DNA of 64,000 bases from Tenrec ecaudatus (GCF_050624435.1 NC_134535.1:124297731-124361730), one strand, 5' to 3'; counted from the stretch's first letter, positions 37,501 to 50,089 are shown. Notes: generated by a model from the sequence alone, not told the origin. Translations and numbers: made by a program.

Positions 37501-39100
37501 ACCCCAGCAGCAAATCCCAGGTGGATGCAAATTGGGAAACAGGGATATTTGGGAGAGTTTCTCCTTGTGGCCAGCAAATGCCTGAGGCTTGGTTGATATG
37601 TATGTCATAGAAATAACAATGTCCACTTAGTGTGTTTCTCATCAATGGGGCTACGAAGTGGTAAGTTTTACTTGTGATTTCCCTCAGGAGAGGAAAAGCA
37701 ACTGAATGAGCAGGGGAAAAAGGGGAAAAAAGGATAATTTCTTGTTGATACCTTCTCCACGCCCGTTGATGCTACTATTTGAAGCAAGTATATGTGATAA
37801 GGATTCTGAGTAAACAAGAGGAAAATAAAGAAGCTATCCACTAGAAATTAAGATAGGTGTTTTAGCTGGTAGTCAACTGTCTAAGATAAAAGTTAGATAC
37901 TGGGAGGGAGGGGAGTGGGAAAGGCAAGGTGGCTTTTCACTGGAGGAGTGTATGTGATTGAATTTGCTGTTCCCCTTCTTGGTTCTCTTTCCTCAGAATC
38001 ACAGACTGCCCCCCTCCCTGACAAGCAGACTCCAGCACCTGGTGGGGGTAAAAGAAGACAAGAGAGAAAAAAGGGAGACAGAGAAAGATAAAAACATCAA
38101 CAGCCATGTTGCCAAACTAACAACTAAATCAATGACATGAAAGAAGGAAATTAAATAGAACTAACCAAGATAGAAAGGAATAATATAAGACTGTCTCAAA
38201 ACAAAATAGGTCTTCTCTCCTTTGACACACTAAGTAACACATAGTAACCCTTAGAAAACAAATTTAATTATGACTGAATTTTTCATCACAAGTTCACATA
38301 CCAAAATTTAGAAGATAAAGGTTGACTCTCCACGCTGGGAATTTGGAGAATGTTTTTTTTTTTTAGCAAATGAGTATCATTAAAGTATTCTAAAATGGAA
38401 TTGTTTTTAAGATATTGCTTTAAAGGCTAACAGAAGGAATGAACTTTACCCTACTCGGTGTTGAGAGAAAAATGGAGTTTATACATCAGTTAATACAAAG
38501 GGGGCTTTCAATCTCGTTTTTCTATGAAGCTTCCTGGCATAGTTACTAATTAAGAATGTATATAAATTGTTAAGTCTACAAATAAGACAAATTGCCCATA
38601 TGCGGGTGCCCAGATACTTTCCATGCAGATTTCAAATTTATCTCAACTCTACAAAGACGTGGGAACAGTTGATGCAATTAAAGGGGGAAATCAGAGAACA
38701 TTGGAAGAATCTGCATCAAAGTTACTTACACTCAAGCCAAGGCGCTTACTACAATAACCCCATTCATAGCATAAAATTAACACCTCACTCTACACATAAA
38801 CACATGGGCTCCAATACTGGACTTACAAATCAGATGTCAGAGACAAGGATCACTGGATAATGTTAAGAAGGAGAAAGTTATCACCCCTTAACTTTTTTTC
38901 TTCTTCTAAGGGGAAGTGGGGTCCTATTGGCACCACGGTCAGATCCTTACAAAAAAGAAAGGAAAGAAAGAAACCAGACAAGGAAAGCGATCCTGGTTGA
39001 CCCTCCGCAGTCTTACTCGGAGGGTCGTTAAAAGGGAGAAAAGGGGATGAAGCTCAGATTCCAGAATTTACGCTTGAGGAGGACAAAAACAAGAGCAAAG
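34566..39100. other. RIMKLB intron 1, mostly unassigned
   Basis: Contains a short (AC)n run at 36583-36600 and an RTE fragment at 35328-35432. Frames such as 36537-36914 and 38567-38860 show no domain, and I do not call genes. Confidence 0.4.
35328..35432 (-). mobile_element. RTE LINE 3'-end fragment, antisense
   Basis: Reads tatacaacagaatgaaaaca, ctgcccaatcttgagccatc and ttctcatgtttgagcctac, the reverse complement of the 3' coding end of the RTE LINE. Confidence 0.75.
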
Positions 39101-39592
39101 GCAAACCAAGCCCTGGAATTCAAAACCGCGCAGCTGCAGGCAGCACACATTCTCCTGCTGCCTCGGCCACACCACGGGGATTTGTCCGAGGGAAGCAGGG
39201 ACGGTTGAGACGACCGCGCTCCGGCCGACAGGTTAGCAGGGGCTAACCAACAAGCATTCCCGGGTTCCCACCGCATCCTCCCCGCCGGCGGGAACCATAC
39301 TTCTTTCACGCCCGAGGTCGCCGCCGCCGCCGCCGCCGCCCTCCACACAGCCCCCGGCACACCCTCCGCGCATTACCGACCGCCTCCCCGCGCTCTCGCC
39401 GAGCCCCGCGCGGGCGCGCCCCCCGCCGCCTCCCGCGCCGACCACCGGCCTCCAGCAGCGCCGACCCCGGGCGCGCACGGCCTCTCCCCTCCCCGGGCCG
39501 AGGCCCCCCGCTCGTGGGCGGGATCCATTCGGCTGCTCTCGCCTCACGCCCCGACCGAGGAGCGGGCAGCGGACAGCGGACAGCCCGCTCAC

Positions 39593-39950
39593 CTGGCTCG
39601 GCGGCTCCTCCCTCGCTCTCGGCCCACAGAGTCCGGCTGGGGCCTCCGAGGGACCGGCTGGAAGTCGGAGGAGCGGACAAGGCTGAGGGGCGGGGGCAGT
39701 CGGGATGCCGCGGGGAGCCGCCTCCTTTCTCCTCCGGCGACCGGGGCTCCGCAGCCAGGCCGGGGGGCTCTCCGCACACTTGCCCACTTTCTCACAGCCT
39801 CGAGGTCAGGCTGCCTCTCCCTCACGCCTCCTCCCAAACACACGCGCACACAGACCCAGACAGACACACACACGCTCACTCACTCACTCACTCCCACAGA
39901 CACTCACACCCAGCCGCCCCTCGCTCCCTCACGCTCTAACTCGCCTGTCT
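39593..39950 (-). other. RIMKLB: Candidate RIMKLB non-coding exon 1
   Basis: On the minus strand a near-consensus splice donor (GCCGAGCCAG/GTGAGC) places an exon end at 39593. The start is unknown and 39950 is only a guess. A second good donor (AACCAAG/GTAAGG) at about 40613 could serve an upstream alternative exon. The exon would be untranslated, joining to the acceptor at 23266. This is an inference from splice-site quality and position. Confidence 0.45.
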
Positions 39951-40078
39951 CTCCCTCTCGCCCGCGCGCGCGCGCACGACCCCTCTCTCACACACAGCGC
40001 GCGCGACGCCGGCGGAGGCCGCCGCGCGTTCTCTAGCCCGAGGCGCCGCGCGCCGCTCGGCCGCGTGCGGATCAGCGC

Positions 40079-40144
40079 GCGCCACGGCCCCGCCCCCCGG
40101 CTCCACTGCCCCGCCCACCAGGCGCCACGGCCCCGCCCCCCGGC
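40079..40144. repeat. 23-bp direct repeat carrying a GC box
   Basis: Positions 40079-40101 and 40122-40144 are identical over 23 bp, with a period of 43 bp. Each contains an Sp1-type GC box. The repeat sits at the upstream side of the island. Confidence 0.85.
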
Positions 40145-40619
40145 GCGACCGGCGGGCTCTGGAGCTCAGTCCGCTCTGGAATCCACCGGCGCGCGTCCAT
40201 CTGCACCCCCGAGCTAGACCCATTCTCCCCGGTGCCGGTCGGCGCTCTCAACCCTCGTCGGCCTGCGGGGCTGGAGGAAGGGGATGGAGCGCGCGCGACT
40301 AGAGGGGCGTGGAGCGCGAGAGCTCTCCGAGGACGCGCTTCCCACCCGCTCGCAAACCGTCCTCCCTGTGAAAGGGAAACGGGTAGGGGGGTGGGCGACG
40401 TTTGTGCCCCAACGCGAAACCACGAGATGAGTCCCTGTCGTTGTGCACCCACCAGCCAGCACGTTTCCCTCCTTGGGGTCCATTCATCCGTCCTTTAAAC
40501 CTCACCGGCGAGCCCACCAAACCTCGCGGGGGCAGTCCGCCTTGTCCATGCCTCTGCGCCCCCAGACCTGCGCCCGCCCGGCCTTTCTGCCAGCCGCCGC
40601 CTACAACCCCTTACCTTGG

Positions 40620-41505
40620 TTTCTCCTCTCCAGGAGGTGAAAATTCGGGAACAAAATGCTTGAGCACCCTAAATATCGATGAAGGAGTAAACACAATGCC
40701 TAGATGTGAGGCAAATTTTAAAACATCATCGACTTTGTGAGTCTTTAAACATACGCAGCTCGGCGAGGTACTTCACTTCCTCTTAGTCTTTATTAGTCTT
40801 ACATTGTGTACATTATTAAAACTTAAGATAAAAGTAAGGTGAAATCAGATTCCCAGGATGGCTAAGAAGGTGAATAAGCTCAACTACATTACTATTGTGA
40901 TAAATTTTTCTAGATGAGGAAGAAAGGCAACAGATGGCCTGCTGACCTTACTTGAAAGACGAATTTCCAAATAACTTCTGTCAATCCATACTATCAGGTC
41001 CCACCCAGATAAGTTAACCTGAAATGCTAACCAGTTTCTCTTGGCAGTTGCCTTAGGCAACAACTTTCCAGCCCTCCTTTCTCAATCCGCTTCCACATCT
41101 GCATTGTTGCCCAGATTTCATCAGCCTGCTTTTTAGCTGGATTTCCCTCTGAGGAATGATTATCTTTTAAGAACTATAGCGATACCTCAGGTGATAACTT
41201 GGGAAACCAACTGCCTGGGTTGGATTTCTGGTTCCACTATTATGTTATATTCGAAAGCAAGTTACCTCTCTGTACCTTTATTTGCTCAACCTTAAGTGAG
41301 GATAAAATACTTGCCTACTTGGCTGGGGTGTTACACTGCCCGGTCCCTTAATTAATAATTATTCTTAGTATCTTGTAAAAATTACAGCCAAAGATAGTGT
41401 TTCGCTCACTTTTGGATATGTTTTCAGGAGGGACCTAGAGAAGGACATCAAGTTTGATAAATAGAACCAAACCCAAGGTCTTCGGGTTGATTTGAACTCA
41501 TTAAA
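40620..41505. other. No gene recognised
   Basis: Upstream flank of the CpG island. AT content rises quickly. Nothing assigned. Confidence 0.35.
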
Positions 41506-41509
41506 AACC

Positions 41510-41945
41510 AAACAAGCTCACTGCCATCAAGTCTATGCTGACTCGTAGCGACTCTCCTATTCATAGGACACAGTAAAACTGGCCCCGGTGGGTTTCCAAG
41601 ATTAACTTTATGGAGTAGAAAGCCTTGTCTTTCACCCAAAGAATGGCTGGTGGCTTCACACTGCTGACCTTGCAGTTAGAAGCCCAATGTGTACAACCCC
41701 TTTATAGGGTTGCCAGAACTATAAATCTTGATGGCAGGGGCCACCTCATCCATCTTCCTAGGGAGCAGGTTTTAGGTAAAGCATGACAAACCAAAACAAA
41801 AAGCACTGCTATCTACTTGATCTGACCCAGCCCTGTATAGGCCTTCCAAGGGCACAGATCTTTATCAGAGAGATGTCCTCCACTTGCTCCATCAAGTGGC
41901 TGGTGGTTTGTGCTGACCACCTGTGGTTGGGAATCCCACTGTTAC
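41510..41945 (-). mobile_element. Two diverged AfroSINEs, antisense, adjacent
   Basis: First copy 41510-41698 (ctcactgccatcaagtctat, gtaaaactggccccggtggg). A second partial copy lies at 41703-41945 (gtataggccttccaaggg, ggctggtggtttgtgctgac). Confidence 0.75.
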
Positions 41946-42035
41946 CTGACACAGTTCCTTTGGTAAAGTATAGGGTCAGAGAAGGAGGAAAGCCCTCAAC
42001 AAGATGGATTGAATTTGTTGGGGATTTTTTTGGTA
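41946..42035 (+). mobile_element. RTE LINE 3' fragment, sense
   Basis: Contains ggtaaagtatagggtcagag, then gaaagccctcaacaagatgg, collinear with 2377-2460. Confidence 0.65.
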
Positions 42036-42054
42036 CCCACCCGACAGGAGCCCT

Positions 42055-42530
42055 TTGTAGTTGGTGGTTATACATTAGGCTGCATTCCACAAGGTCAGCA
42101 GTTTTTTCTTTTGTTTAACAAATAATTTTATTGGGGGCTCTTAAAGCCCTTATCCCAAGCTATACACCAATTGTATCAAGCACATTTAAACATATGATGC
42201 CATCATTATTTCGAAAACATTTTCTTTCTATTTGAGCCCTAGGTATCAGCTCCTCTCCCCCCCCCACCTTCCCTCCTTGCCACCCTCGTGAACCCTTGAT
42301 AATGTCTAAATTATTTTTATTTTCATATTTTACACCGTCTGCTGTCTCCCTTCACCTACTTTTCTGTTGTTTGTCCCCCTGGAGGGAAGGCCTGCAGTTT
42401 TAAATCACCTACCTCTCTGGGGAAGAAAGACTGGGTTATCTATGCCCATAAACAGAAATGCACAGGGGCAGTTCTACCCTGTCCTAGAAGGGTCACTATG
42501 AGTCAACATTGGCTCGATAGCAGTGGGCTT
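42055..42530 (+). mobile_element. AfroSINE, sense, split by family A
   Basis: The left half ends at ccacaaggtcagcagtttt (to 42105). The right half resumes at 42394 and ends atgagtcaacattggctcga followed by tagcagtggg. The 8-mer gcagtttt is duplicated at 42098-42105 and 42394-42401. Confidence 0.85.
42106..42393 (-). mobile_element. Family A 3'-end copy in an AfroSINE
   Basis: A 288-bp antisense copy (attttattgggggctcttaa at the start) bracketed by the 8-bp duplication gcagtttt. It is inserted exactly within the SINE body. Confidence 0.9.
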
Positions 42531-43629
42531 TTTGTTTGGCTTTATCTTATCCACTCTCCAACCCTGATCTTGTCCCTTCAGACTTCTTTTTGTTTCTCCA
42601 ACTCTAACATTGAAAAGGAACATGATTTGAATGTCTTAAGATATCAAAAACCACCATTTTTAAATGGTATAAATACAAGTGTAGAATTCTTTACAGAAGG
42701 GTTATTGAGATGAAAATACTGCCTTCAGATGGCCACTCCAAGACTATAGCAATGGCAGTTACTTGACCTTGGGTGGGATCCCTGGCTTAGTGGGTCTCAA
42801 AACCCCAGAACCACCATAATTTAGTACCTCCATGCTCCCTTTGCATTAATATGACAGGTTTTAATCTGATAGGCTAGGATCTTCACTTATAAGAAATGAT
42901 ATAGGAAATTTTCCCCTAGCACCAACCTCCATGCTCAATGTAAACAGAGCTCAATCAACTGAGAAACCGATCTGTACAAAACAACTCATGGGTTACAGCT
43001 GGAATTTGGACTATCCTGCATGTTATTCTAGGTCAACTAGGGAAACAAATCCACAGAAACTCGTGTATATGAGAGTGTTTTATATAAAGGGTAAGTGTAC
43101 ATTAAGAAAGCATCCCCACCCAGTGCTGTCCAAGTCCATAAGTCCAACATTAGTCCATTTGTCTGACACCAATCTACAAAGTCCTCCTCAATCTCACAAA
43201 ACACACTCAATGATGCTGACTGCAGGAGGAAAACCGAATCAGTGAGTGTGTAAGCATCTCAGTGCTGGCAGGGATCTCCACGGCTGCTCCAGCACCCAGG
43301 GCTGCATCGGGGTAGGTCCATGACCATGTGGCTTCTCCTCAGGGATGTCTTGAAGCAAGTGAGCCTTGCCAACTGAAACGGAACTGGCTAAGGTAGCTGC
43401 ACCCAGGTGTGACCATCAAAGAACAAGAGACCCGAGAACTAGAAAGGGGAGGCTCAGTGAGCCGTTTATCTCTCCACCCTTCAATAACTCCCACATGTGT
43501 TTATCGGCAGGTTGGCACAATAAACCTTAACTATCTCACTGAATAAATGCCTTATGTCAACGCTACCTTAAATTCTATGTCATTGGATTAATTGCTGGTG
43601 TTATCAATGCAATCACCTTATACCCCAGG
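42531..43629. other. No gene recognised
   Basis: Contains degraded repeat-like stretches; a 104-codon frame at 42931-43245 has no recognisable domain. Confidence 0.35.
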
Positions 43630-45135
43630 TGGAGTAGTGAGGTGTTTCTTCTTTGGTTCTTTTGTTTTTCTGTGTGTCTTTTGTTTGGTTGGTTTTTGTT
43701 GGTGGTGGTTTTTGTTTTTGTCATAATATGACCACCAAAGTAAACCAGAGTCATTCACAACATGTGGACAAACAGGACAATTCTGGGCTCCCACTTAAGT
43801 CTATCCCCAATCCATGAAGTTGGTTCTAACAACATGGTCCTGCTCCATACTTGCCTTCATGAAGAGATCGCTGAAAATAAGGACGCTACAGCAAAGTGTG
43901 GTGAAGAAAACAGATTGTTTCCCAGCTATCAATTGGAATAGTGTCTGGGGTCTAAAAGACTTGAATGTAAAAGCCATCTAAGTGAGGTGTCAACTAAGTC
44001 CACATTGAAGAAGTACGCTAGCCTGTGTGATCCAAAGATGATGACAACAAAATCCAAACAAAATGAAGGAAAAGTATCAGAGCTTAAATTGTGATCGCTC
44101 AATTTGTAAAAGGCTTGGAGGGCAGTGGGAGCACAGAACCCATCTGCAGAGCATCTAGTCAGATGAAGCCTCTGGCAGATCCCCTCTGGCCACAGGCAAG
44201 GGAATCACTCAAACTGCTTTACTGTCATGAATAGACTATTGTAAACTTGATTTTGGTGGATCAAACTATAGTATAATATGATACTTAATAATTAACCACC
44301 TTCTTGACCCAATCTGAACTGGAGCTAGGCTTAGGTTTTCTTTGCTTGGTCCACAACAGAAATTTTTTCTCTGGCTTTTTTTTCTTTTTAATTCAATTTG
44401 TTGTTTTCTTTCTTCTTTTTCTAATTAATTTTTTATTAAAATATAATTTTATTGGGGGCTCTTACAGCTCTTATAACAATCCATACATCAATTGCATCAA
44501 GCATATTTGTACATATGTTGTCATTATTATTTTCTAAACATTTACTTCCTACTTGAGCCGTTGGTGTAAGGTCCTCTTTTTTCCCACTCTCCTCCCTTTC
44601 CCCTATCCACCTTGTGACCACTTGATAAATTATTAATTATTATTTTCATATCTTGCACTGACAGCTATCTCCCTTTCCCCACAGTGTCTGTTGTTTGTCT
44701 CCCTCTGTGAGGGGTAGGTGGGTATGTGCCAATCATTGCTATCATCTCCCCACCTTTCCCCCTACCTTCCTGGTATCACTTCTCCAATTCCTGGTGGTCT
44801 CTTCTTTCTCATCTTTATATTATTATTGTTTTGCTCCTTCTGTTTTGTTTCGTTTTTGTTTATTGTTTCTGTTGGGTTTCCCAGTTTGTGAAGCACAGGA
44901 GTGGCTGCATAGAGACAATAAACGATGCAATGGTTTATCAGGCACAGGGGTGGTTGGGGACACGGTGAGAGAGTGGGGGTTTTGTGTGTGGATTTGGGGG
45001 GGCAAACAATGAATGCAGAAGGGGGAATATATTCGAACTGAATGTGATGATGTATATACAACCCTTTTAAAAAGCAATTTAAGTATGGAAGTGTACAATA
45101 TGTGAATATTTTATCAAGAAAACTACTTTAAAAAA
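43630..45135 (+). mobile_element. Family B retroposon, longer copy, with a family A insertion
   Basis: Begins with a T/G-rich domain (43630-43720) like the 5' region of family A. It then has a unit homologous to the family A core (gtgtctggggtctaaaagac near 43938-43957) and continues collinearly with 13056-13833. A family A piece interrupts it at about 44437-44808. There is no credible protein. Confidence 0.75.
44437..44808 (-). mobile_element. Family A 3'-end copy in family B
   Basis: Antisense, starting aattttattgggggctctta and running into the C-rich region. Family B sequence continues on both sides. Confidence 0.82.
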
Positions 45136-45541
45136 AAGTAAGAAAAAAACCTAACTTGACCAGTGGTTACCATGGGTGAAGGAAGAAGAGATTTTTCTTA
45201 TGTGGCATTAAGTTTGTTAGTGGTGGTAGAATAATTTGGAAAAGGATATCATAATGGTTGTGCAATATGAAGCGAATAATCAATTACACTGAATTATACA
45301 TGTAGACGTTCTTCAATTGGAGAAGGTTTTGTTGTGTACATTTTGCCACAATTAAAAAAGTAATTACATGAATAAAAACTACACAGAAGAATAAAATGAA
45401 AAATAATAAAATAAAAATAAATTTTAAAAAGGAAGAAGAAAATGTTCTATAATTGTGGTAATGATTGCACAACTGTTCTTGATATGAGTGAACTATCGCA
45501 TTGTGTGACATGTGGATGAAGTACCAATAAAACTGTTAAAG
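45136..45541 (+). mobile_element. Two consecutive L1/family B-type 3' ends
   Basis: 45136-45365 ends with attatacatgtagacgttc and an A-rich tail. 45430-45541 ends with catgtggatgaagtaccaat, then aaaactgttaaag. Both resemble the 3' UTR end of family B, so three such ends lie in a row here. Confidence 0.6.
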
Positions 45542-45554
45542 AAGAAATACTGCC

Positions 45555-46303
45555 GAATGAAGGGGGAGGTGCAGAGTGGAGACCCAAGGCCCAAGTGTCG
45601 ACCACTGGAGATCCCCTCACAGAGAAGTTTAGGAGAGGAGACGGGTCAGTCAGAGTGCGATGTAGTACTGATGAAGAACACAGCTTTCCCCCAGATCCTG
45701 GATGCTTCCTCCCCCCAACTACCATGATCCGAATTCTACCTCGCAGGACTGGATAGGGCAGCGATTGTACACTGGTGCATATGGGAGCTGGAGGCACAGG
45801 GAATCCAGGGCAGATGATACCTTCAGGACCAGGGGTGTGAGGGGCGATACTGGGAGAGTGGAGGGTGAGTGGATTGGAAAGGGGGAACTGATTACAAGGA
45901 TCCACATGTGACCTCCTCCCTGGGAGATGGATGGCAGAGAAGGGAGGGGAAGGGAGACTCCGGATAGGGCAAGATGACAAAATAACAATCTGTGGATTAT
46001 CAAGGGCTCATGAGGGAGGGGGAGCGGGGAGGGAGGGGGAAAAAAAAAAAGGACCTGATGCAAAGGGCTTAAGTGGAGAGCAAATGCTTTCAGAGGGATT
46101 AGGGATGTGCTTTATACAATTGATGTATGTATATGTGTGGATTGTGATAAGAGTTGTATGAGCCCCTGATAAAATGTAAAAAGAGAAAAGAAAATGATTA
46201 GAGCAAAGAATGTACAGATGTGCTTTATACAATTGATGTATGTATATGCATGGATTGTGATAAGAGTTGTATGAGCCTCTAATAAAATGTTTAAAAAGAA
46301 AGA
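45555..46303 (+). mobile_element. Family A retroposon with 13-bp duplication and a doubled 3' end
   Basis: Flanked by aagaaatactgcc at 45542-45554 and 46304-46316. The last 105 bp or so of the family occur twice in tandem (46085-46190 and 46193-46300), each with its own polyadenylation-like end. Confidence 0.88.
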
Positions 46304-46364
46304 AAGAAATACTGCCTTCAGAAGGATGTAGACCTAGATGGAGGCTATGTCAAGAAGAAGGAGT

Positions 46365-46515
46365 AGCTTCTGGCAACAAATGTGCAAATGTGCCTGACGC
46401 GATGGATCGATGGATGGATGGATGGATGGATGGATGGATGGATGGATGGATGGATGAAAGAATTTTGATAAGAGTTGTAGTAGCCCTCAAGAAAATGATT
46501 TTTTTTTAAAAACAA
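46365..46515 (+). mobile_element. Family A 3' end with expanded (GGAT)n
   Basis: Contains acaaatgtgcaaatgtgcc, then a run of about 14 GGAT units (46402-46455) where other copies have a short gtatggattg, then ttttgataagagttgtagta and an A-rich tail. Confidence 0.8.
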
Positions 46516-46644
46516 AACAGCGCAAGTAGCTTCACATTTTAATATTTTTGTTTACGATGTTTATGATTATTTAGTGACACTTTTTGACTTAGCCTCTGAA
46601 CTGACTTGAGGGCACTGGACGACAGCATCATCACAAATGATAAA

Positions 46645-46830
46645 AACCCATTGTCACCAAATCGACTCCAACACATTGGGGCCCTGTAGGCTTTCCAGGG
46701 CTGTAAGTATTGGCAGAAGCCAACTTTACCATGAGTCTCCCAGGAAGGAGCTGGGGGGCTAGCACCTCACATCTTTGGGTCATCAGTCAAGCACTTTAAC
46801 CAATGCTGCACCCCGATGCCTTTCAGAGAC
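46645..46830 (-). mobile_element. AfroSINE, antisense
   Basis: Contains gtcaccaaatcgactccaac, ctgtaggctttccagggctg and ends ctttaaccaatgctgcacc. Confidence 0.82.
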
Positions 46831-48310
46831 ATTACCTGGTACAAATCTTTTTCATGCTGCATTTGAAGAATGTGAAGTATAAATGGGATCAAAATGGCAA
46901 GCCACAAAACAATAATGCTGGGAATTGCAAATAGGAACTTAATCTCTGTATCCAGGGTAGTTATCAGTACCCAAAATAGTGTTCTTTGTGGGGCATCTAA
47001 TGTGATTACTGCAAAATTTATGTGGCTGCAGAAAAGGTGGTAGGTGTCTTATATCAAACCCACACTAGCACATAAGGAGCAGTAGCAGCAGCTGCAATGG
47101 ATCTAACTCTCCACACTGCTTCCTCTTCTGGAGCTAGCCGGCTAGAACCAGCTGGACAACAGCAGTCTCTCTCTGCAGTTAGAATAGCTAAACACCAATC
47201 TAGCCTTTCTCCACCCACACCCCTCCTCCTTTTCCTCCACTTCATTTCTGCATTTCTAACTACGCTAAGAAAATGCTGGATACAAAGGGGGATGGGTGGG
47301 GAAAGAAACGCCAGACAATAAATTGGCTGAATCAGAGAAGGGAAAGATTTAATTGGGAAGGAGAGGTGAAGTAGATCTCCCCCTTCCTTATTTGATTGCA
47401 TCTGGTGGTGAGTTAAGATTTCTTTTTCTCTATTACAAATGAAGAAATAACCTGGATGCTTGCTAACAATGCAGATTACTCAGCCCTGACCTTCGAATCA
47501 GCCTACAAATCTGCAATTTTTTTTTAGCCTTGCTCAAAGTTAAAGCCATAAATCTTTATTTTTAATCAGCATACCAAGCTACTCTGAGATCTATGAAAGT
47601 TGGAGAACAGTGTTTCAAAGAGACTGAAATAACCATTTCTAAAATGTTCTCTTTTTTCATCTAAAGCACTCAACATTTATAAACTCATTTTACTCTTAAG
47701 CAATCTTGTAAGGTGGAACAAATGGCATTAGTTCCCTTCTGACAATAGAGAAGATTGAGGCAATGAGATTAAATCATTGGGACAATTTTCTGATCTTCTA
47801 ATTCCCTGTCCACTGGAGTGTCTTAAAACTATATTGAGCTGGGAAGAATGGAGGGTGTGTGTGTGAAAGAATGGAATAAGTGAATGTGGGAAAGCATTGT
47901 GTTCTCTTCCGAAGAGTAGGGGGGAAAGCGCTAAGTAATGAAAGAAAGAAAGGAAAGCAGCACCTGCCCCACCCCACAGACTCTCACTTTTCCTCCTTGG
48001 GAACCCTAACTGATTCACTAGCCATTTCATCCACTGAGTCCAATCACAGAAGTGAACATCAAACTGCTGCTGCAAGGACTCTTTGAATCTGTCTCTGTCA
48101 CCAGAGACTGAAAGATCAATGAACATTCATAGACTGAATAAATGATTTCTGGAAGTATCTTAATGGCCTGACACTGCAGTAATTATCCTGGTCTGCTTTG
48201 CAGTCCTTGATACACTGAAAAAGTTAGACTAGGGAGTTCTTTTTATTAGTTTAAATTAATGTAGCTATCCTACGTGAAATGAACAGAACAATCTTATCCT
48301 GTTCAATTCA
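46831..48310. other. No gene recognised
   Basis: Unassigned sequence. Frames at 47054-47401 and 47728-48126 have no recognisable domain. Confidence 0.35.
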
Positions 48311-49563
48311 CACCTGTCCTGTTCATTTCTTTCTTTTAAAAATATTTTTATTTGGGGCGCTTACATCTCATCACAATCCATACATTCATCCAGTGTGTCA
48401 AACACATTTGCACATATGCCACCATCATCATTTTCAAAGCATTCTCTTCCCACTTAAGCCCCTGATATCAGCTCCCCATTACTTCCTCCTCCCTCCCCCG
48501 CCAGCCCTCCCTCACAATCCTTAATAAGTTATAGATTATTTTTTCCATATCATCCTATGAAGCCCCTCACCCACTTTTCTGATATTCGTTCCCCTGGGAG
48601 GGGGTTCTAGTTGATCCTTGTGATTGATTCCCACTTTCTCCCCCAACCCTCCCCTAATCCTCCTGGTATCTCTACTCTCCTTGTTGGCCCTGAGGGGTTT
48701 ATCTATCCTGGATGCCCTATGTTGGCTCTTATCTGTAGCAGTGTGCATGTTCTGGTCTACTCCGATTTGTAAGGTAGAATTGAAGTCAAGATAGTGCGGT
48801 GAAGGAAGCACCAAAGAGCTAGAGGAAAGTTGTGTGTTTCATCGGTGCTATTCTGCACCCTGACTGGCTCATCTCTTCCCTATGACCCCTCTGTGAGGGG
48901 ATGTCCAGTTGTCTACATATGGGCATTGGGTTTCCACTCCATGCGCCCCCCTGGACCCCTTCACCTTGGGTATGGTTTTATTCTGGGTCTTAGGTGCCTG
49001 ATACCTGGTTCCATTGACACTTCACAATCACACAGGCTGGTGTGCTTCTTCCATGTAGATTTTGTTGCTTCTGAGCTAGATGACTGCTTGTTTACCTTCA
49101 AACTTTTAAGACCCCAGACACAATATCTTTTGATAGCTGGGCACCATCAGCTTTCTTCACTACATTTGCTTATGCACCGATTTTGTCATCAGCGATAGTG
49201 TCAGGAAAGTGAGCATTACAGAATGTTGGATCGTTAGAACAAAGTGTTCTTGTGTTAAGTGAGTACTTGAGTTGAGGCCCAATGTCCATCTGCAACCTTA
49301 ATTCTTAACATATAGATATAAGTACATAGTTCTATTCCCCTCTCATTATATATATCTATATATCTATATCTATCTATCTACACATACACATATATACATG
49401 CCTGTATTTAGGTCTCTATAAATTTCCCTTCCCTCTTCATTCTTTCCTCTATTTCCTTTTTAATTCCCCCTTGTCCCACCATCATATTCAGCCTTCATTT
49501 GGGTTTAGTAATTCCTCGCTGCCACATTGCCCTTGATTGAGCACCACTAGGCATCCTACAACC

Positions 49564-50086
49564 TGTTTGGGCCAGGTCTGGACCATGAAGCCACCTCCCT
49601 CAGCTCTCCTGAAAGATAGCTTGCTGCATTGTGAGGCCCCTTTCCCCAGACTCTCAAGGCCAGAGCTAGACTGTGGAGTCCCTGCCTCCATCTTCCAAGG
49701 AGCTTATATCTCCAGGCAGAGTGTGCAAAGTGCCTTCCCTCAGCATTACAGGAAGCAGGTCTGTGAAAAACAACATGATTTACTCATAGACCACATCCTA
49801 ACTCAGATTCTGCAACTGCAGCACCAGAAGACCTTCCTTCCCCTTACAGTACATATGTCCTTGGCTTAAGCCCTGTATATGCCCCACTGCCTCATTGCCA
49901 GGCGTGATTTCCCTGACCTAATTTGTTGGGTCTTGAATCCCGCCCAGGCCCTCAAGGTTCCCCCATCCCTTTCTCTGCTCTCCCTTCCCTCCGTGAGTTC
50001 TTTCCCTGCCTCAATAAAATCTTTCTCAATTTCACATTCCTGGCTAAATTATATCTCTGTTCCACATCTCCATCTCCAACATCTTA
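49564..50086 (+). repeat. 5' LTR of the class I provirus
   Basis: A 523-bp LTR, collinear with 56557-57082. It contains AATAAA at about 50014-50019 in the order U3-R-U5. It begins TG and now ends TA where the partner ends CA. Confidence 0.9.
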
Positions 50087-50089
50087 TAT

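Larger units (their letters stand above)
39110..40610 (-). promoter_or_regulatory. RIMKLB: CpG-island promoter, assigned to RIMKLB
   Basis: About 1.5 kb of GC-rich, CpG-dense DNA in an otherwise AT-rich window. It has GC boxes (ccccgcccc at about 40087-40096 and 40129-40138), a CG-alternating stretch at 39962-39974, a (CGC)n run at 39319-39340 and no TATA box that I can see. It lies 16 kb upstream of the RIMKLB coding exon on the same strand, so it is most simply that gene's promoter. Long open frames on both strands here reflect GC bias. A divergent transcript is possible. Confidence 0.8.

Noticed and set aside
39028-40740. Many long open frames on both strands in the GC-rich region (up to 184 codons)
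   Set aside because: They overlap in several frames and strands, have Arg/Pro/Ala-rich low-complexity translations and match no domain. GC-rich islands lack stop codons by composition.
45447-45980. A 177-codon minus-strand frame, with a similar 127-codon frame at 5578-5961
   Set aside because: Their similarity comes from being the same antisense part of family A. Other copies are interrupted there, and the translation is low-complexity Pro/Ser-rich with no known domain.
47728-48126. A 132-codon minus-strand frame as a gene
   Set aside because: No recognisable domain, splice context or supporting signal.
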